44,481 nt of DNA from NCBI GenBank assembly GCA_900546345.1, contig URCI01000022.1, positions 1-44,481 on the forward strand. The letters are read 5' to 3'. Within the stretch, counting starts at the first letter, position 1. Every line of letters starts with the position of its first letter. Both the position numbers and the translations under genes were made by a program. Source of the stretch: an uncultured Prevotella sp. GTDB taxonomy: Bacteria > Bacteroidota > Bacteroidia > Bacteroidales > Bacteroidaceae. Of the stretch, positions 7,872 to 15,756 are shown piece by piece. The notes beneath the pieces are model-generated. The model was not told the DNA's origin. It saw only the letters and a list, made by a program, of their open reading frames with translations, and did no database searches.

Positions 7872-9032
7872 ATGGATATAGAATTTGTAAGAAGCCGGTT
7901 TGTAAAACACTTCGATGGAAAGACAGGCAACATCTATGCTTCACCAGGTCGTATCAACCTCATCGGCGAGCACACAGATTATAACGGGGGCTTTGTGTTC
8001 CCTGGCGCAGTAGAACAAGGGATCATGGCAGAAATCAGGCCTAACGGTCAGAAGACCTGCAATGTTTACTCCATTGACCTGAAGGATATGGTTCACTTCG
8101 AAATCGATGATCCCAAAGGTCCTTCTGCTACTTGGGCTCGCTACATCTACGGTATCGTTCAGGAAATGCGCGCCTTGGGCGTGGATGTCAAGCCGTTCAA
8201 TGCCGCCTTTGCGGGTGACGTACCTTTAGGAGCCGGCATGTCTTCCAGCGCTGCTTTGGAGAGTTGCTTTGCTTTTGCACTCAACGATCTCTTTGGCGAC
8301 AACAAGGTTTCGAAATGGGACCTCGTCCTGGCCGGTCAGGCCACTGAGCATAAATATATCGGTGTGAACTGCGGCATCATGGATCAGTTCGCCTCTGTCT
8401 TCGGTCAGAAAGGCAAGCTGATGCGACTGGACTGCCGCAGCCGTGAGTTTGAGTACTTCCCCTGGGAGCCTAAGGGCTACAAGCTTGTACTGCTCAACTC
8501 TAAGGTGAAACACGAGTTGAAGGGTTCTCCCTATAACGACCGCCGCACCTCGTGTGAAAACGTTGTCAAGGCCCTCGGCCAGCAATTCCCCGACAAGAAG
8601 TTCGAGACCCTGCGTGATGCTGACTGGGATGAACTGGAGGCCGTCAAAGGCAAGGTCAGCGCCGAGGACTACAAACGTGCGCACTTCGTCTTGGGCGAAA
8701 AGGACCGTGTACTGGCCGTCTGCGATGCTTTGGAGGCAGGCGACTACGAGACAGTAGGCCGCAAGATGTACGAGACCCACTATGGCCTGAGCAAAGAGTA
8801 TGAAGTCTCTTGCGAGGAGCTCGACTACCTCAATGATGTAGCCAAAAAGAATGGCGTCACGGGTAGCCGCATCATGGGTGGTGGCTTCGGTGGCTGCACG
8901 ATTAACCTTGTCAAAGACGAGCTCTACGACAAGTTCATTACGGACGCCAAAGAAAACTTCAAGGCCAGATATGGTCATGAGCCCGTTGTCATCGATGTCG
9001 TCATCGGTGACGGATCACGAAAGATCTGCTAA
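7872..9032 (+). CDS. galK: Galactokinase
   Basis: GalK phosphorylates alpha-D-galactose to galactose-1-phosphate, the entry step of the Leloir pathway; it is a cytosolic GHMP kinase. The 386 residues carry all three GHMP motifs: the galactokinase signature GRINLIGEHTDYNGG (about 26-40), the ATP-binding PLGAGMSSSAALE (about 117-129) and the C-terminal GGGFGGCTINLV (about 334-345). It is the last gene of the galactose block and is followed by a strong terminator. galT and galE are not in this window, so the rest of the pathway must be encoded elsewhere. Confidence 0.97.
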   Translation: MDIEFVRSRFVKHFDGKTGNIYASPGRINLIGEHTDYNGGFVFPGAVEQGIMAEIRPNGQKTCNVYSIDLKDMVHFEIDDPKGPSATWARYIYGIVQEMRALGVDVKPFNAAFAGDVPLGAGMSSSAALESCFAFALNDLFGDNKVSKWDLVLAGQATEHKYIGVNCGIMDQFASVFGQKGKLMRLDCRSREFEYFPWEPKGYKLVLLNSKVKHELKGSPYNDRRTSCENVVKALGQQFPDKKFETLRDADWDELEAVKGKVSAEDYKRAHFVLGEKDRVLAVCDALEAGDYETVGRKMYETHYGLSKEYEVSCEELDYLNDVAKKNGVTGSRIMGGGFGGCTINLVKDELYDKFITDAKENFKARYGHEPVVIDVVIGDGSRKIC

Positions 9033-9047
9033 TATTCAGATAAGCTC

Positions 9048-9087
9048 AAAAAAGCCTTCTGCCCCCTTCGGCAGAAGGCTTTTTTTT
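9048..9087 (+). terminator. Rho-independent terminator after galK
   Basis: The 13-bp perfect stem aaagccttctgcc (9051-9063) / ggcagaaggcttt (9070-9082) has a short loop and runs into a T-tract. With A residues upstream the structure is A-rich then U-rich and could also work on the opposite strand, but no minus-strand gene ends here. Confidence 0.93.
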
Positions 9088-9196
9088 ATGCCTATACCGC
9101 TTAACCGACCAAACTCCCTTACAAAAATACTTCATCTTGACGATGTATTCCAGCAATAGAAAGATTGTGCAATAAAACAAAAATCGAGTTGAACCG

Positions 9197-9336
9197 CACC
9201 TTTTTACTGAAGAAACCCATAAAAACAGTGAAATGAACCTGAGAAAAAACTGAGATGACAAGACAAAAGCACTGAAATGAAGGAGTAAAACCACTGAGAT
9301 GAAGTGATAAAACCACTGAAAAGACAAGGCATCATG
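9197..9336. repeat. Degenerate 22-bp tandem repeat array, six units
   Basis: A core ACTGA (once AGTGA) recurs at 9206, 9227, 9249, 9271, 9293 and 9315, spacings of 21, 22, 22, 22 and 22 bases. The better units read AAAACCACTGARATGAAG followed by about four variable bases; the outer two units are the most eroded. The period is about two helical turns and is not a multiple of three, so it is not an amino-acid repeat. Confidence 0.8.
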
Positions 9337-9616
9337 GTCAAGATGTAATAGCGAGAAACGGTTCCAATTTTATATTCTACTGATTTTCATATAATTACGA
9401 TATAAGGCCAAAATTCACGAAATCGGCACAAAGATAGAACGAAGTTCAGAAAATCGCAGCCAGAAGTGCGCAAAAATGTCAGTTTACTATACAACACATG
9501 ACAGGCTCCTACAAGAGCGCCATCAACACATAAAAGAAATGAGTTTTTAAGCAAGAAAAGCATTCAAACTACCTTGATAATGGCCTCAATACGCCCCAAT
9601 CGCGGTTTAAAAGTGT

Positions 9617-9630
9617 AAAAAGTACTATTT
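9617..9630. promoter_or_regulatory. Candidate operator dyad upstream of the arabinose operon
   Basis: AAAAAGTACTATTT is a 14-bp dyad centred on AGTACT with six of seven positions paired. It lies about 48 bases before the weak -7 motif at 9678 and 88 bases before the first arabinose gene. AraR or another regulator might bind here, but short AT-rich dyads are common by chance. Confidence 0.25.
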
Positions 9631-9677
9631 TTCAAAAATTTCACGTTGCATGTGATACGACTTACAAAAAAATATTG

Positions 9678-9685
9678 TAACTTTA
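9678..9685 (+). promoter_or_regulatory. Weak -7-like motif for the arabinose operon
   Basis: TAACTTTA matches TAnnTTTG except for its last base and lies 32 bases before the ATG at 9718. No convincing -33 element is seen. A weak core would fit an operon that depends on an activator or on derepression, but this is inference. Confidence 0.4.
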
Positions 9686-9717
9686 CCACCAAATAAAACC
9701 AATAACTATAAACAAGC

Positions 9718-10911
9718 ATGGGAAATATCAAAAACTACTTTGGAATCGCAGGGGTTAGCCTTCTGGCACTTGCCTCATGTGCAGGAAACCCAACTGCCAG
9801 TCGCACCGTATCAGGTCTTGATCCGGCAGCCTTTGACACCACTTTAAATGGGAAGAAGGTAGAACTTATCACGCTGAAGAACAACAACGGCATGGAAGTG
9901 TGCCTGACCAACTATGGTGGCCGAGTCGTCTCGCTCAGTGTGCCAGACAAGACCGGTAAGCCCACAGATGTCGTTCTCGGCTATGACAATATCCATCAAT
10001 ATGCCGACACCCTAAAGACGCCCTCTGACTTTGGTTCCAGTGTAGGGCGCTATGCCAACCGAATCAAGAATGCACAGATCACCGTAGGTGGCAAGGTCTA
10101 CAAGCTCCGCGCCAACGACAATGAGAACACCCTGCATGGTGGTGGCAACACAGGCTGGCTCCATCAGGTCTACACGATTCAGTCGAAAACAGACAGCAGC
10201 GTGACCTTTGCCCTCACTGCTCCCGATGGAGAGAATGGATTCCCCGGAACCGTGAAAGCCACGGCCACCTATCTGGTGAAAAGCAACAACACGCTCGACA
10301 TCACCTTCAAGGCGACCACCGACAAGGAGACGGTTATCAACATGACCAACCACTCTTATTTCAATCTCAACGGCGATCCTTCCAAGGTGGGTACTGACGA
10401 GGTCATGTATATCAATGCCGACAAGTTCACCCCATCAGATGCCAAATATATTCCCACGGGTGAGATCCGTGATGTGACCGGTACACCGATGGACTTCCGC
10501 AAGCCCCACGCTATTCAGGAGACCATCACAGACACCACCTATGACCAGATTCACAATGCTACCGGCTATGATCACAACTGGTGTCTCAACACGTTCAAGA
10601 ACGGCAAGGGCGATGACACACAGGTTGCCGCCAGTCTGTACTCTCCCAAGACCGGCATCTTGCTGGAGGTATACACCAACGAGCCGGGTCTCCAAGTCTA
10701 CACGGGCAACTTCCAGGGAACGGGCATTCCCTGCAAGCATGGCATCAAATATCCGAAACATGTCAGTGTCTGCTTCGAAAGTCAAAAATATCCCGACAGC
10801 CCTACGAAATACAATCAAAAGACCAAGGGCTGGGAGATCTCCAATCCCTATCTCAAGCCGGGACAGACCTACTACAGTCACCTCGTATATAAGTTTTCTG
10901 TGAAGAAATAA
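9718..10911 (+). CDS. Exported aldose 1-epimerase lipoprotein (arabinose operon mutarotase)
   Basis: A galactose-mutarotase-fold enzyme of 397 residues with an N-terminal lipoprotein signal: hydrophobic stretch and lipobox ALASC with the lipidated Cys at residue 21. It should therefore sit in the cell envelope and equilibrate anomers of incoming sugars before transport. Catalytic-site motifs are present: NTLHGGG, NMTNHSYFNLNG (His) and EVYTNEPGLQVYTGNF (Glu). It is the first gene of the arabinose operon, 39 bases before the symporter gene. In the Bacteroides thetaiotaomicron arabinose cluster a comparable mutarotase gene (called araM) accompanies the symporter, so L-arabinose is the probable substrate here; glucose or galactose cannot be excluded. 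Confidence 0.9.
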   Translation: MGNIKNYFGIAGVSLLALASCAGNPTASRTVSGLDPAAFDTTLNGKKVELITLKNNNGMEVCLTNYGGRVVSLSVPDKTGKPTDVVLGYDNIHQYADTLKTPSDFGSSVGRYANRIKNAQITVGGKVYKLRANDNENTLHGGGNTGWLHQVYTIQSKTDSSVTFALTAPDGENGFPGTVKATATYLVKSNNTLDITFKATTDKETVINMTNHSYFNLNGDPSKVGTDEVMYINADKFTPSDAKYIPTGEIRDVTGTPMDFRKPHAIQETITDTTYDQIHNATGYDHNWCLNTFKNGKGDDTQVAASLYSPKTGILLEVYTNEPGLQVYTGNFQGTGIPCKHGIKYPKHVSVCFESQKYPDSPTKYNQKTKGWEISNPYLKPGQTYYSHLVYKFSVKK

Positions 10912-10950
10912 CCGATTCCCATAACAAATAAAAACTAATAAATAAAAACT

Positions 10951-12684
10951 ATGAACTGGAACGCAAAAGAATTTATTTGGCTGGACTGGGTGGTACTTGC
11001 CATTGGCATCGGCTTAGTGGCAGTGGCCGTCTACAAAAGCATTATGAAAGACAAGCGCAAGATGAAAGGCGCTGACAGCCAGGACTATCTCTTTGGAAAG
11101 GGTGAGCCCTGGTGGGTAATTGGCGCTGCCATCTTCGCCGCCAACATCGGATCAGAGCACCTCGTAGGCTTGGCCGGAACAGGTGCCAAAGACGGTGTCG
11201 GCATGGCACACTGGGAGATGCAAGGCTGGATGATCCTCATCCTCGGCTGGCTCTTCGTCCCCTTCTATCAATTGCTCAACAACAAGCTGGGCCGAATTAT
11301 TACCATGCCGGAATTCCTGAAGTTCCGCTACACCAAAGCCACCGGTTCCTGGCTGAGCATCATCACGCTGGTTGCCTACGTGCTCACAAAGGTGAGCGTG
11401 ACCGCCTTCACCGGAGGTATCTTCTTTGAATATCTGTTGGGCATTCCCTTCTGGTATGGCGCACTGGGGCTGATTTTCATTACCGCCGTCTTCACCATTT
11501 TCGGAGGCATGAAAGGCGTGATGACCATGTCGGCCATTCAGACACCAATTCTGATCATCGGCTCCTTCCTGGTACTCTTCCTTGGACTGGCCACTCTCGG
11601 TGATGGCAGCATCACACAAGGCTGGAGCAACATGATGACCTATTGCAGCCATCTGCACAATGGCTACGGCACCACACACATGTTCCACTGGAGCGAGGGT
11701 GATCCTATGTATCATGAGTATCCCGGTTTCGTCGTCTTCATCGGTGCCTCGATCATCGGTTTCTGGTACTGGTGTACCGACCAGCACATCGTACAGCGTG
11801 TGCTCGGTCAGACCAAGGGTGAGGACAACACCGTCGTGATGAAGCGTGCACGCCGTGGCACCATCTGCGCCGGTTATTTCAAGCTGCTTCCAGTATTCAT
11901 GTTCTTGATTCCTGGTATGGTTGCAGCCGCCTTGGCCGCTAATCCTGCTAAATATGGTTTGGTAATGAACAACACCGATGCCGCCTTTGCCCTGATGGTG
12001 AAAGACGTGTTGCCCGCCGGCGTAAAGGGCGTTGTGACTATTGGCTTCATCAGTGCCCTGGTTACATCTCTTGCCGCCTTCTTCAACTCTTGCGCAACCC
12101 TGTTCACCGAAGACTTTTATAAGCCATTGCGTGCCGGCAAGAGCGAGGCTCATTATGTGCTCGTCGGCCGTCTGGCTACTGTTGCCGTCGTCCTCCTGGG
12201 CTTGGCATGGATGCCGATCATGATGAGTATGGACACGCTCTACAGCTATCTGCAGAACATCCAGTCACTCTTGGCACCGGCCATGGTGGCCGTGTTCTCA
12301 CTGGGTATCTTCTCCAAGAAGATTACTCCTATGGCTGGTCAGTGGGGCCTCATCGGTGGTTTCATCATCGGCATGCTGCGCCTGGTCACCAACGTCATTA
12401 CCCATAACGGCAATGCAGCCATGACGGGTGCCTTCTGGGAGAACACCACATGGTTCTGGCAGACCAACTGGCTGATCTTTGAGTGCTGGCTGCTGGTGTT
12501 CATCATCGTGATGATGTTTGTCATCTCTATGTTCACCAAGGCTCCTTCTCAAGAGCAGATTGCCGCCATCACCTTCACCCCGGAATACCGCAAGCAGATC
12601 CGTGACAGCTGGAGCACAGGAGACATCATTGCCACTTTGGGCGTCATTGCCCTCTGCGGTGCCTTCTATTGGTATTTCTTCTAA
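10951..12684 (+). CDS. Sodium/sugar symporter (SSS family), probable arabinose transporter
   Basis: Inner-membrane transporter of the sodium:solute symporter family, 577 residues with about 14 transmembrane helices. Features include the first helix (WLDWVVLAIGIGLVAVAVY), the characteristic YLFGKGEPWWVIGAAIFAAN and NIGSEHLVGLAGTGA segment of the SGLT-like branch, and FGGMKGVMTMSAIQTPILI in the middle. Its place between a lipoprotein mutarotase and the arabinose regulator and enzymes makes L-arabinose the likely cargo, driven by the sodium gradient. The gene lies 12 bases from araR, so it is surely cotranscribed. Substrate specificity is inferred from context, not from diagnostic residues. Confidence 0.92.
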   Translation: MNWNAKEFIWLDWVVLAIGIGLVAVAVYKSIMKDKRKMKGADSQDYLFGKGEPWWVIGAAIFAANIGSEHLVGLAGTGAKDGVGMAHWEMQGWMILILGWLFVPFYQLLNNKLGRIITMPEFLKFRYTKATGSWLSIITLVAYVLTKVSVTAFTGGIFFEYLLGIPFWYGALGLIFITAVFTIFGGMKGVMTMSAIQTPILIIGSFLVLFLGLATLGDGSITQGWSNMMTYCSHLHNGYGTTHMFHWSEGDPMYHEYPGFVVFIGASIIGFWYWCTDQHIVQRVLGQTKGEDNTVVMKRARRGTICAGYFKLLPVFMFLIPGMVAAALAANPAKYGLVMNNTDAAFALMVKDVLPAGVKGVVTIGFISALVTSLAAFFNSCATLFTEDFYKPLRAGKSEAHYVLVGRLATVAVVLLGLAWMPIMMSMDTLYSYLQNIQSLLAPAMVAVFSLGIFSKKITPMAGQWGLIGGFIIGMLRLVTNVITHNGNAAMTGAFWENTTWFWQTNWLIFECWLLVFIIVMMFVISMFTKAPSQEQIAAITFTPEYRKQIRDSWSTGDIIATLGVIALCGAFYWYFF

Positions 12685-12696
12685 TCCCCGATATCT

Positions 12697-13374
12697 ATGA
12701 CAGGATTTTATAGTGAACACTCAAAAGTATGGGTCTCCGTAGACTGCATTGTCTTTGGATTTGAGGAAGACAAGCTGAAACTGCTCATCGGCAAGCGTCA
12801 GATGGATCCCGGACGTGGTGAATGGTCCTTGTATGGAGGTTTCGTCGGTCCTGAGGAAAGTCTGACAGAAGCTGCCGAGCGCGTGCTCCAAGACCTCACC
12901 GGACTGAAAGAACTCTACATGCGGCAGGTGGGGGCTTTCGGAGCCATCGACCGTGATCCGGGCGAGCGCGTCATCTCCGTGGCCTATTGTGCACTGATCA
13001 ATGTGAGAGACTATGACGACTCGCTCCGCGAACGCTACGGACTGGAATGGGTGCCGGTAGAGAATCTGCCGAAACTCTATTCCGACCATAATACCATGGT
13101 GAGAGACGCCTTGGCGATGTTGAGACGACACATCAATACAGAGCCCCTGAGCTTCAATCTCCTGCCTGAACTGTTCACACTGACACAGTTGCAACATGTC
13201 TATGAGGCAATCCTGGGGACAGAGATCGACAAGCGCAATTTCCGCAAACGCATCAAACAAATCGACTTCATCGAGAAAACCGATCAAATAGACAAGTTGA
13301 CTTCCAAACGCGGTGCTGCCCTCTATCGGTTCAACAGCAAAGCGTATGACGAAGATCCAGAATTTAAGTTATAA
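12697..13374 (+). CDS. araR: Nudix-related transcriptional regulator AraR (NrtR family)
   Basis: A 225-residue protein with an N-terminal Nudix fold and a C-terminal winged-helix DNA-binding domain (about 150-215, with LPELFTLTQLQHVYEAILG and FRKRIKQIDFIEKT). The Nudix box at 48-70 begins GFVGPEE but the catalytic core REUxEE reads RVLQDL (62-67), so the metal-binding glutamates are missing and the domain probably senses a ligand instead of hydrolysing one. This matches the AraR proteins of Bacteroides, which are Nudix-related regulators that bind L-arabinose and repress arabinose genes. Its position inside the operon, 11 bases before araD, implies autoregulation. Ligand and DNA site in this organism are inferred. 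Confidence 0.9.
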   Translation: MTGFYSEHSKVWVSVDCIVFGFEEDKLKLLIGKRQMDPGRGEWSLYGGFVGPEESLTEAAERVLQDLTGLKELYMRQVGAFGAIDRDPGERVISVAYCALINVRDYDDSLRERYGLEWVPVENLPKLYSDHNTMVRDALAMLRRHINTEPLSFNLLPELFTLTQLQHVYEAILGTEIDKRNFRKRIKQIDFIEKTDQIDKLTSKRGAALYRFNSKAYDEDPEFKL

Positions 13375-13385
13375 ACTGATTCATT

Positions 13386-14084
13386 ATGCTTGAAGAACTA
13401 AAAGAAAAAGTATATCGTGCCAACCTTGACTTGGTCAAGCATCAATTGGTACTCTTCACCTGGGGCAATGTCTCCGGCATCGACCGCGAGAAAGGCCTCG
13501 TTGTCATCAAACCATCTGGTGTCAGCTATGACACCATGAAGGCCAGCGACATGGTCGTCGTGGACCTGAAGACAGGCAAGGTCGTCGAAGGCGATCTGAA
13601 TCCTTCTTCCGACACCCCCACCCACCTGGTTCTCTACCGCAACTTCCCAGAGATCGGCGGTGTGGTACACACCCACTCCACCTATGCCACCGCCTGGGCT
13701 CAGGCTGGATGCGACATCCCCAATATCGGCACGACACATGCCGACTATTTCCACGATGCCATCCCCTGCACCGATGATATGACCAAGGATCAGATGGCAG
13801 AATACGAGTACAACACAGGTGTGGTGATTGTCGATAAATTCAAGAAAGACAACATCAACTATGTTCACACTCCCGGAGTGCTCGTCAAGAACCATGGTCC
13901 CTTCACCTGGGGCAAGGATCCCGACGAGGCCGTCTATCATGCCGTGGTCGCCGAACAGGTTGCCAAAATGGCCTTCATCTCCTACTCTGTGAATCCGCAG
14001 ACAAAGATGAACCCACTGCTCATCGAGAAGCATTTCTCCCGTAAGCATGGTCCCAACGCCTACTATGGTCAGAAAAAGAAATAA
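13386..14084 (+). CDS. araD: L-ribulose-5-phosphate 4-epimerase
   Basis: Third step of bacterial arabinose breakdown: L-ribulose-5-phosphate to D-xylulose-5-phosphate, a zinc-dependent class II aldolase-like enzyme in the cytosol. The 232-residue length is standard. The metal site is visible as HTHSTYA (about residues 96-102) and NHGPFTWG (about 165-172), and the segment GTTHADYFHDAIPC is typical of AraD. The ATG at 13386 follows araR by 11 bases. Related sugar aldolases (fuculose-phosphate aldolase, SgbE, UlaF) share the fold, but the neighbouring araA and regulator decide for arabinose. Confidence 0.96.
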   Translation: MLEELKEKVYRANLDLVKHQLVLFTWGNVSGIDREKGLVVIKPSGVSYDTMKASDMVVVDLKTGKVVEGDLNPSSDTPTHLVLYRNFPEIGGVVHTHSTYATAWAQAGCDIPNIGTTHADYFHDAIPCTDDMTKDQMAEYEYNTGVVIVDKFKKDNINYVHTPGVLVKNHGPFTWGKDPDEAVYHAVVAEQVAKMAFISYSVNPQTKMNPLLIEKHFSRKHGPNAYYGQKKK

Positions 14085-14137
14085 TAAGTATATCCACAAT
14101 CAAATTATATTAAAAACATATCAACCAAACAATCATC

Positions 14138-15682
14138 ATGGAAAAAGCATTTAAAGATTTCGAGATCTGGTTTGTCACAGGTGCACAGCTCCTTTACGGA
14201 GGTGATGCTGTCAAGCAAGTAGACGGTCACTCCAAAGAGATGGTAGAGGGCATGAACAATTCCGGCCTGCTGCCTGTCAAGGTCGTATACGCTGGAACGG
14301 CCAACAGTTCCAAGGAGGTTGCCGATGTCATGTCCCGTGCCAACGTAGACAGCAAGTGCATCGGCGTGATCTGCTGGATGCATACCTTCTCCCCCGCTAA
14401 GATGTGGATCAAGGGCATGCAGATCCTTCGCAAACCCCTTCTCCACCTGCATACCCAATACAATGAGAAGATACCATGGAACGACATCGACATGGACTTC
14501 ATGAACCTCAACCAGAGCGCTCACGGCGACCGTGAGTTCGCTCATATCCTTTCCCGTCTGCGCAAGCCCCGCAAGACCGTCATCGGTTACTGGAAAGACG
14601 AGAAGACACTCAAGCACATCGCTGTGTGGGAGCGTGTCTGCGCCGGTGTTGCCGATGCACAGGACTGCCTGATCATCCGCTTCGGCGACCAGATGAACAA
14701 TGTCGCCGTGACCGATGGTGACAAGGTTGCCTTCGAGCAGGTATTGGGCTATCATGTCGACTACGTGCAGTTCTCGACAGTCATGGAGTATTTCGACAAG
14801 GTGAAGGACGAAGATGTCGATGCCCTCGTACATGGCGTCTACTTCAAGGAGTATGCCGTCGCAGACGCCTTGAAGGATGAGAAGAGTGTCGAATATAAGA
14901 AGATCTGGAACTCCGCCAAGGCTGAGCTCACGCTCCGTGCCGTGTTGAAGGCCTATGGCGCCAAGGGCTTTACCACCAACTTCGATGACCTGGGCGATGT
15001 CAACGTGGAAGAGACAGGACGTGGCTTTGACCAGATCCCAGGCCTGGCCTCTCAGCGTCTGATGCACGACGGCTATGGCTTCGGTGCCGAGGGCGACTGG
15101 AAGAGTGCATGTCTCTATCGCACCACCTGGTTCATGAGCCAGGGCTTGGAAGGCGGTACCTCGTTCCTGGAGGACTACACGCTGAACTTCGATGGCGACA
15201 ACACTTCTATCCTGGAGTCGCACATGCTTGAGGTCAACCCGGATATCGCTGAGGAGAAGCCACGTCTGGAGGTTCACTTCCTGGGCATCGGCGTCCGCAA
15301 GACCCCGACAGCCCGTCTTGTCTTCACAGCCAAGCAAGGCCATGGTGTCACAGCCACCGTGGTGGACATGGGCAACCGCTTCCGCCTGATCGCCAACGAT
15401 GTCAACCTCATCAAGAGCCAGCCACTGCCGAAACTTCCTGTCGCTTCTGCCCTGTGGATTCCGGAGCCTACCTTTGAGGTCGGCGTAGGATGCTGGATGA
15501 ACGCCGGTGGCACCCACCACTCATGCTTCAGCTTTGGTCTGACCGATGAGTACTGGCGCGACTTTGCTGAGATCGCAGATATGGAAGCCTGCATCATCAA
15601 CAAGGATACCGACTACGAGCAATTCCGCAAGGAGCTCCGCTGGAATGAGATGTATTACATGTTGAACAAAGCGCTGCGCTAA
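14138..15682 (+). CDS. araA: L-arabinose isomerase
   Basis: Converts L-arabinose to L-ribulose, with manganese as cofactor, first intracellular step of the pathway. The 514 residues contain the four segments that carry the known active-site Glu/His ligands in the E. coli enzyme: around ETGRGFDQIPG, GFGAEGDWKSA, ILESHMLEVNP and AGGTHHSCFS. The N-terminus EIWFVTGAQLLYGGD is the usual family start (here preceded by MEKAFKDF). Spacing to araD is 53 bases. A 471-residue antisense frame lies almost entirely inside this gene and is considered a by-product of codon bias. Confidence 0.98.
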   Translation: MEKAFKDFEIWFVTGAQLLYGGDAVKQVDGHSKEMVEGMNNSGLLPVKVVYAGTANSSKEVADVMSRANVDSKCIGVICWMHTFSPAKMWIKGMQILRKPLLHLHTQYNEKIPWNDIDMDFMNLNQSAHGDREFAHILSRLRKPRKTVIGYWKDEKTLKHIAVWERVCAGVADAQDCLIIRFGDQMNNVAVTDGDKVAFEQVLGYHVDYVQFSTVMEYFDKVKDEDVDALVHGVYFKEYAVADALKDEKSVEYKKIWNSAKAELTLRAVLKAYGAKGFTTNFDDLGDVNVEETGRGFDQIPGLASQRLMHDGYGFGAEGDWKSACLYRTTWFMSQGLEGGTSFLEDYTLNFDGDNTSILESHMLEVNPDIAEEKPRLEVHFLGIGVRKTPTARLVFTAKQGHGVTATVVDMGNRFRLIANDVNLIKSQPLPKLPVASALWIPEPTFEVGVGCWMNAGGTHHSCFSFGLTDEYWRDFAEIADMEACIINKDTDYEQFRKELRWNEMYYMLNKALR

Positions 15683-15696
15683 CCGACATGAGCAGC

Positions 15697-15735
15697 TGTA
15701 TCCGGCAATGTCCACATGGACCATTGCCGGATACA
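15697..15735 (+). repeat. Near-perfect hairpin between araA and araB
   Basis: tgtatccggcaatg (15697-15710) pairs perfectly with cattgccggataca (15722-15735), and the interior (tcca/tgga) pairs too, so 18 base pairs form with one bulged C. It starts 14 bases after the araA stop and ends 21 bases before the araB ATG. The tail is atatttaaaaag, not a T-run, so simple termination is unlikely; mRNA processing or stabilisation between segments of the operon is more plausible. Confidence 0.85.
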
Positions 15736-15756
15736 ATATTTAAAAAGAAAAGCATA

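Larger units (their letters stand above)
9033..9717. other. 685-base gene-free region between galactose and arabinose blocks
   Basis: After the galK terminator there is no credible gene. The region holds a 22-bp periodic repeat array (9197-9336), AT-rich unstructured DNA (about 9340-9600) with many stops in all frames, a short dyad at 9617-9630 and a weak promoter motif before the arabinose operon. A 93-residue minus-strand frame covering the repeats and the terminator was judged spurious. Confidence 0.8.

Noticed and set aside
9046..9327. 93-residue minus-strand frame over the 22-bp array and the galK terminator
   Set aside because: It translates a terminator and a non-triplet repeat; the Phe/Leu/Ser-rich product has no domain, and no promoter or start context is seen.
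9197..9336. CRISPR array
   Set aside because: Period of 22 bases leaves no room for spacers, units are degenerate throughout and no cas genes are present.
11152..12153. 333-residue minus-strand frame inside the symporter gene
   Set aside because: Composition (His, Gly, Glu, Gln rich) is an antisense artefact of membrane-helix codons.
14105..15520. 471-residue minus-strand open frame antisense to araA
   Set aside because: No recognisable domain, composition typical of the reverse complement of a codon-biased gene, and araA on the other strand is certain.
15688..15756. Upstream extension of araB
   Set aside because: It translates the intergenic hairpin; the kinase fold begins just after the ATG at 15757.
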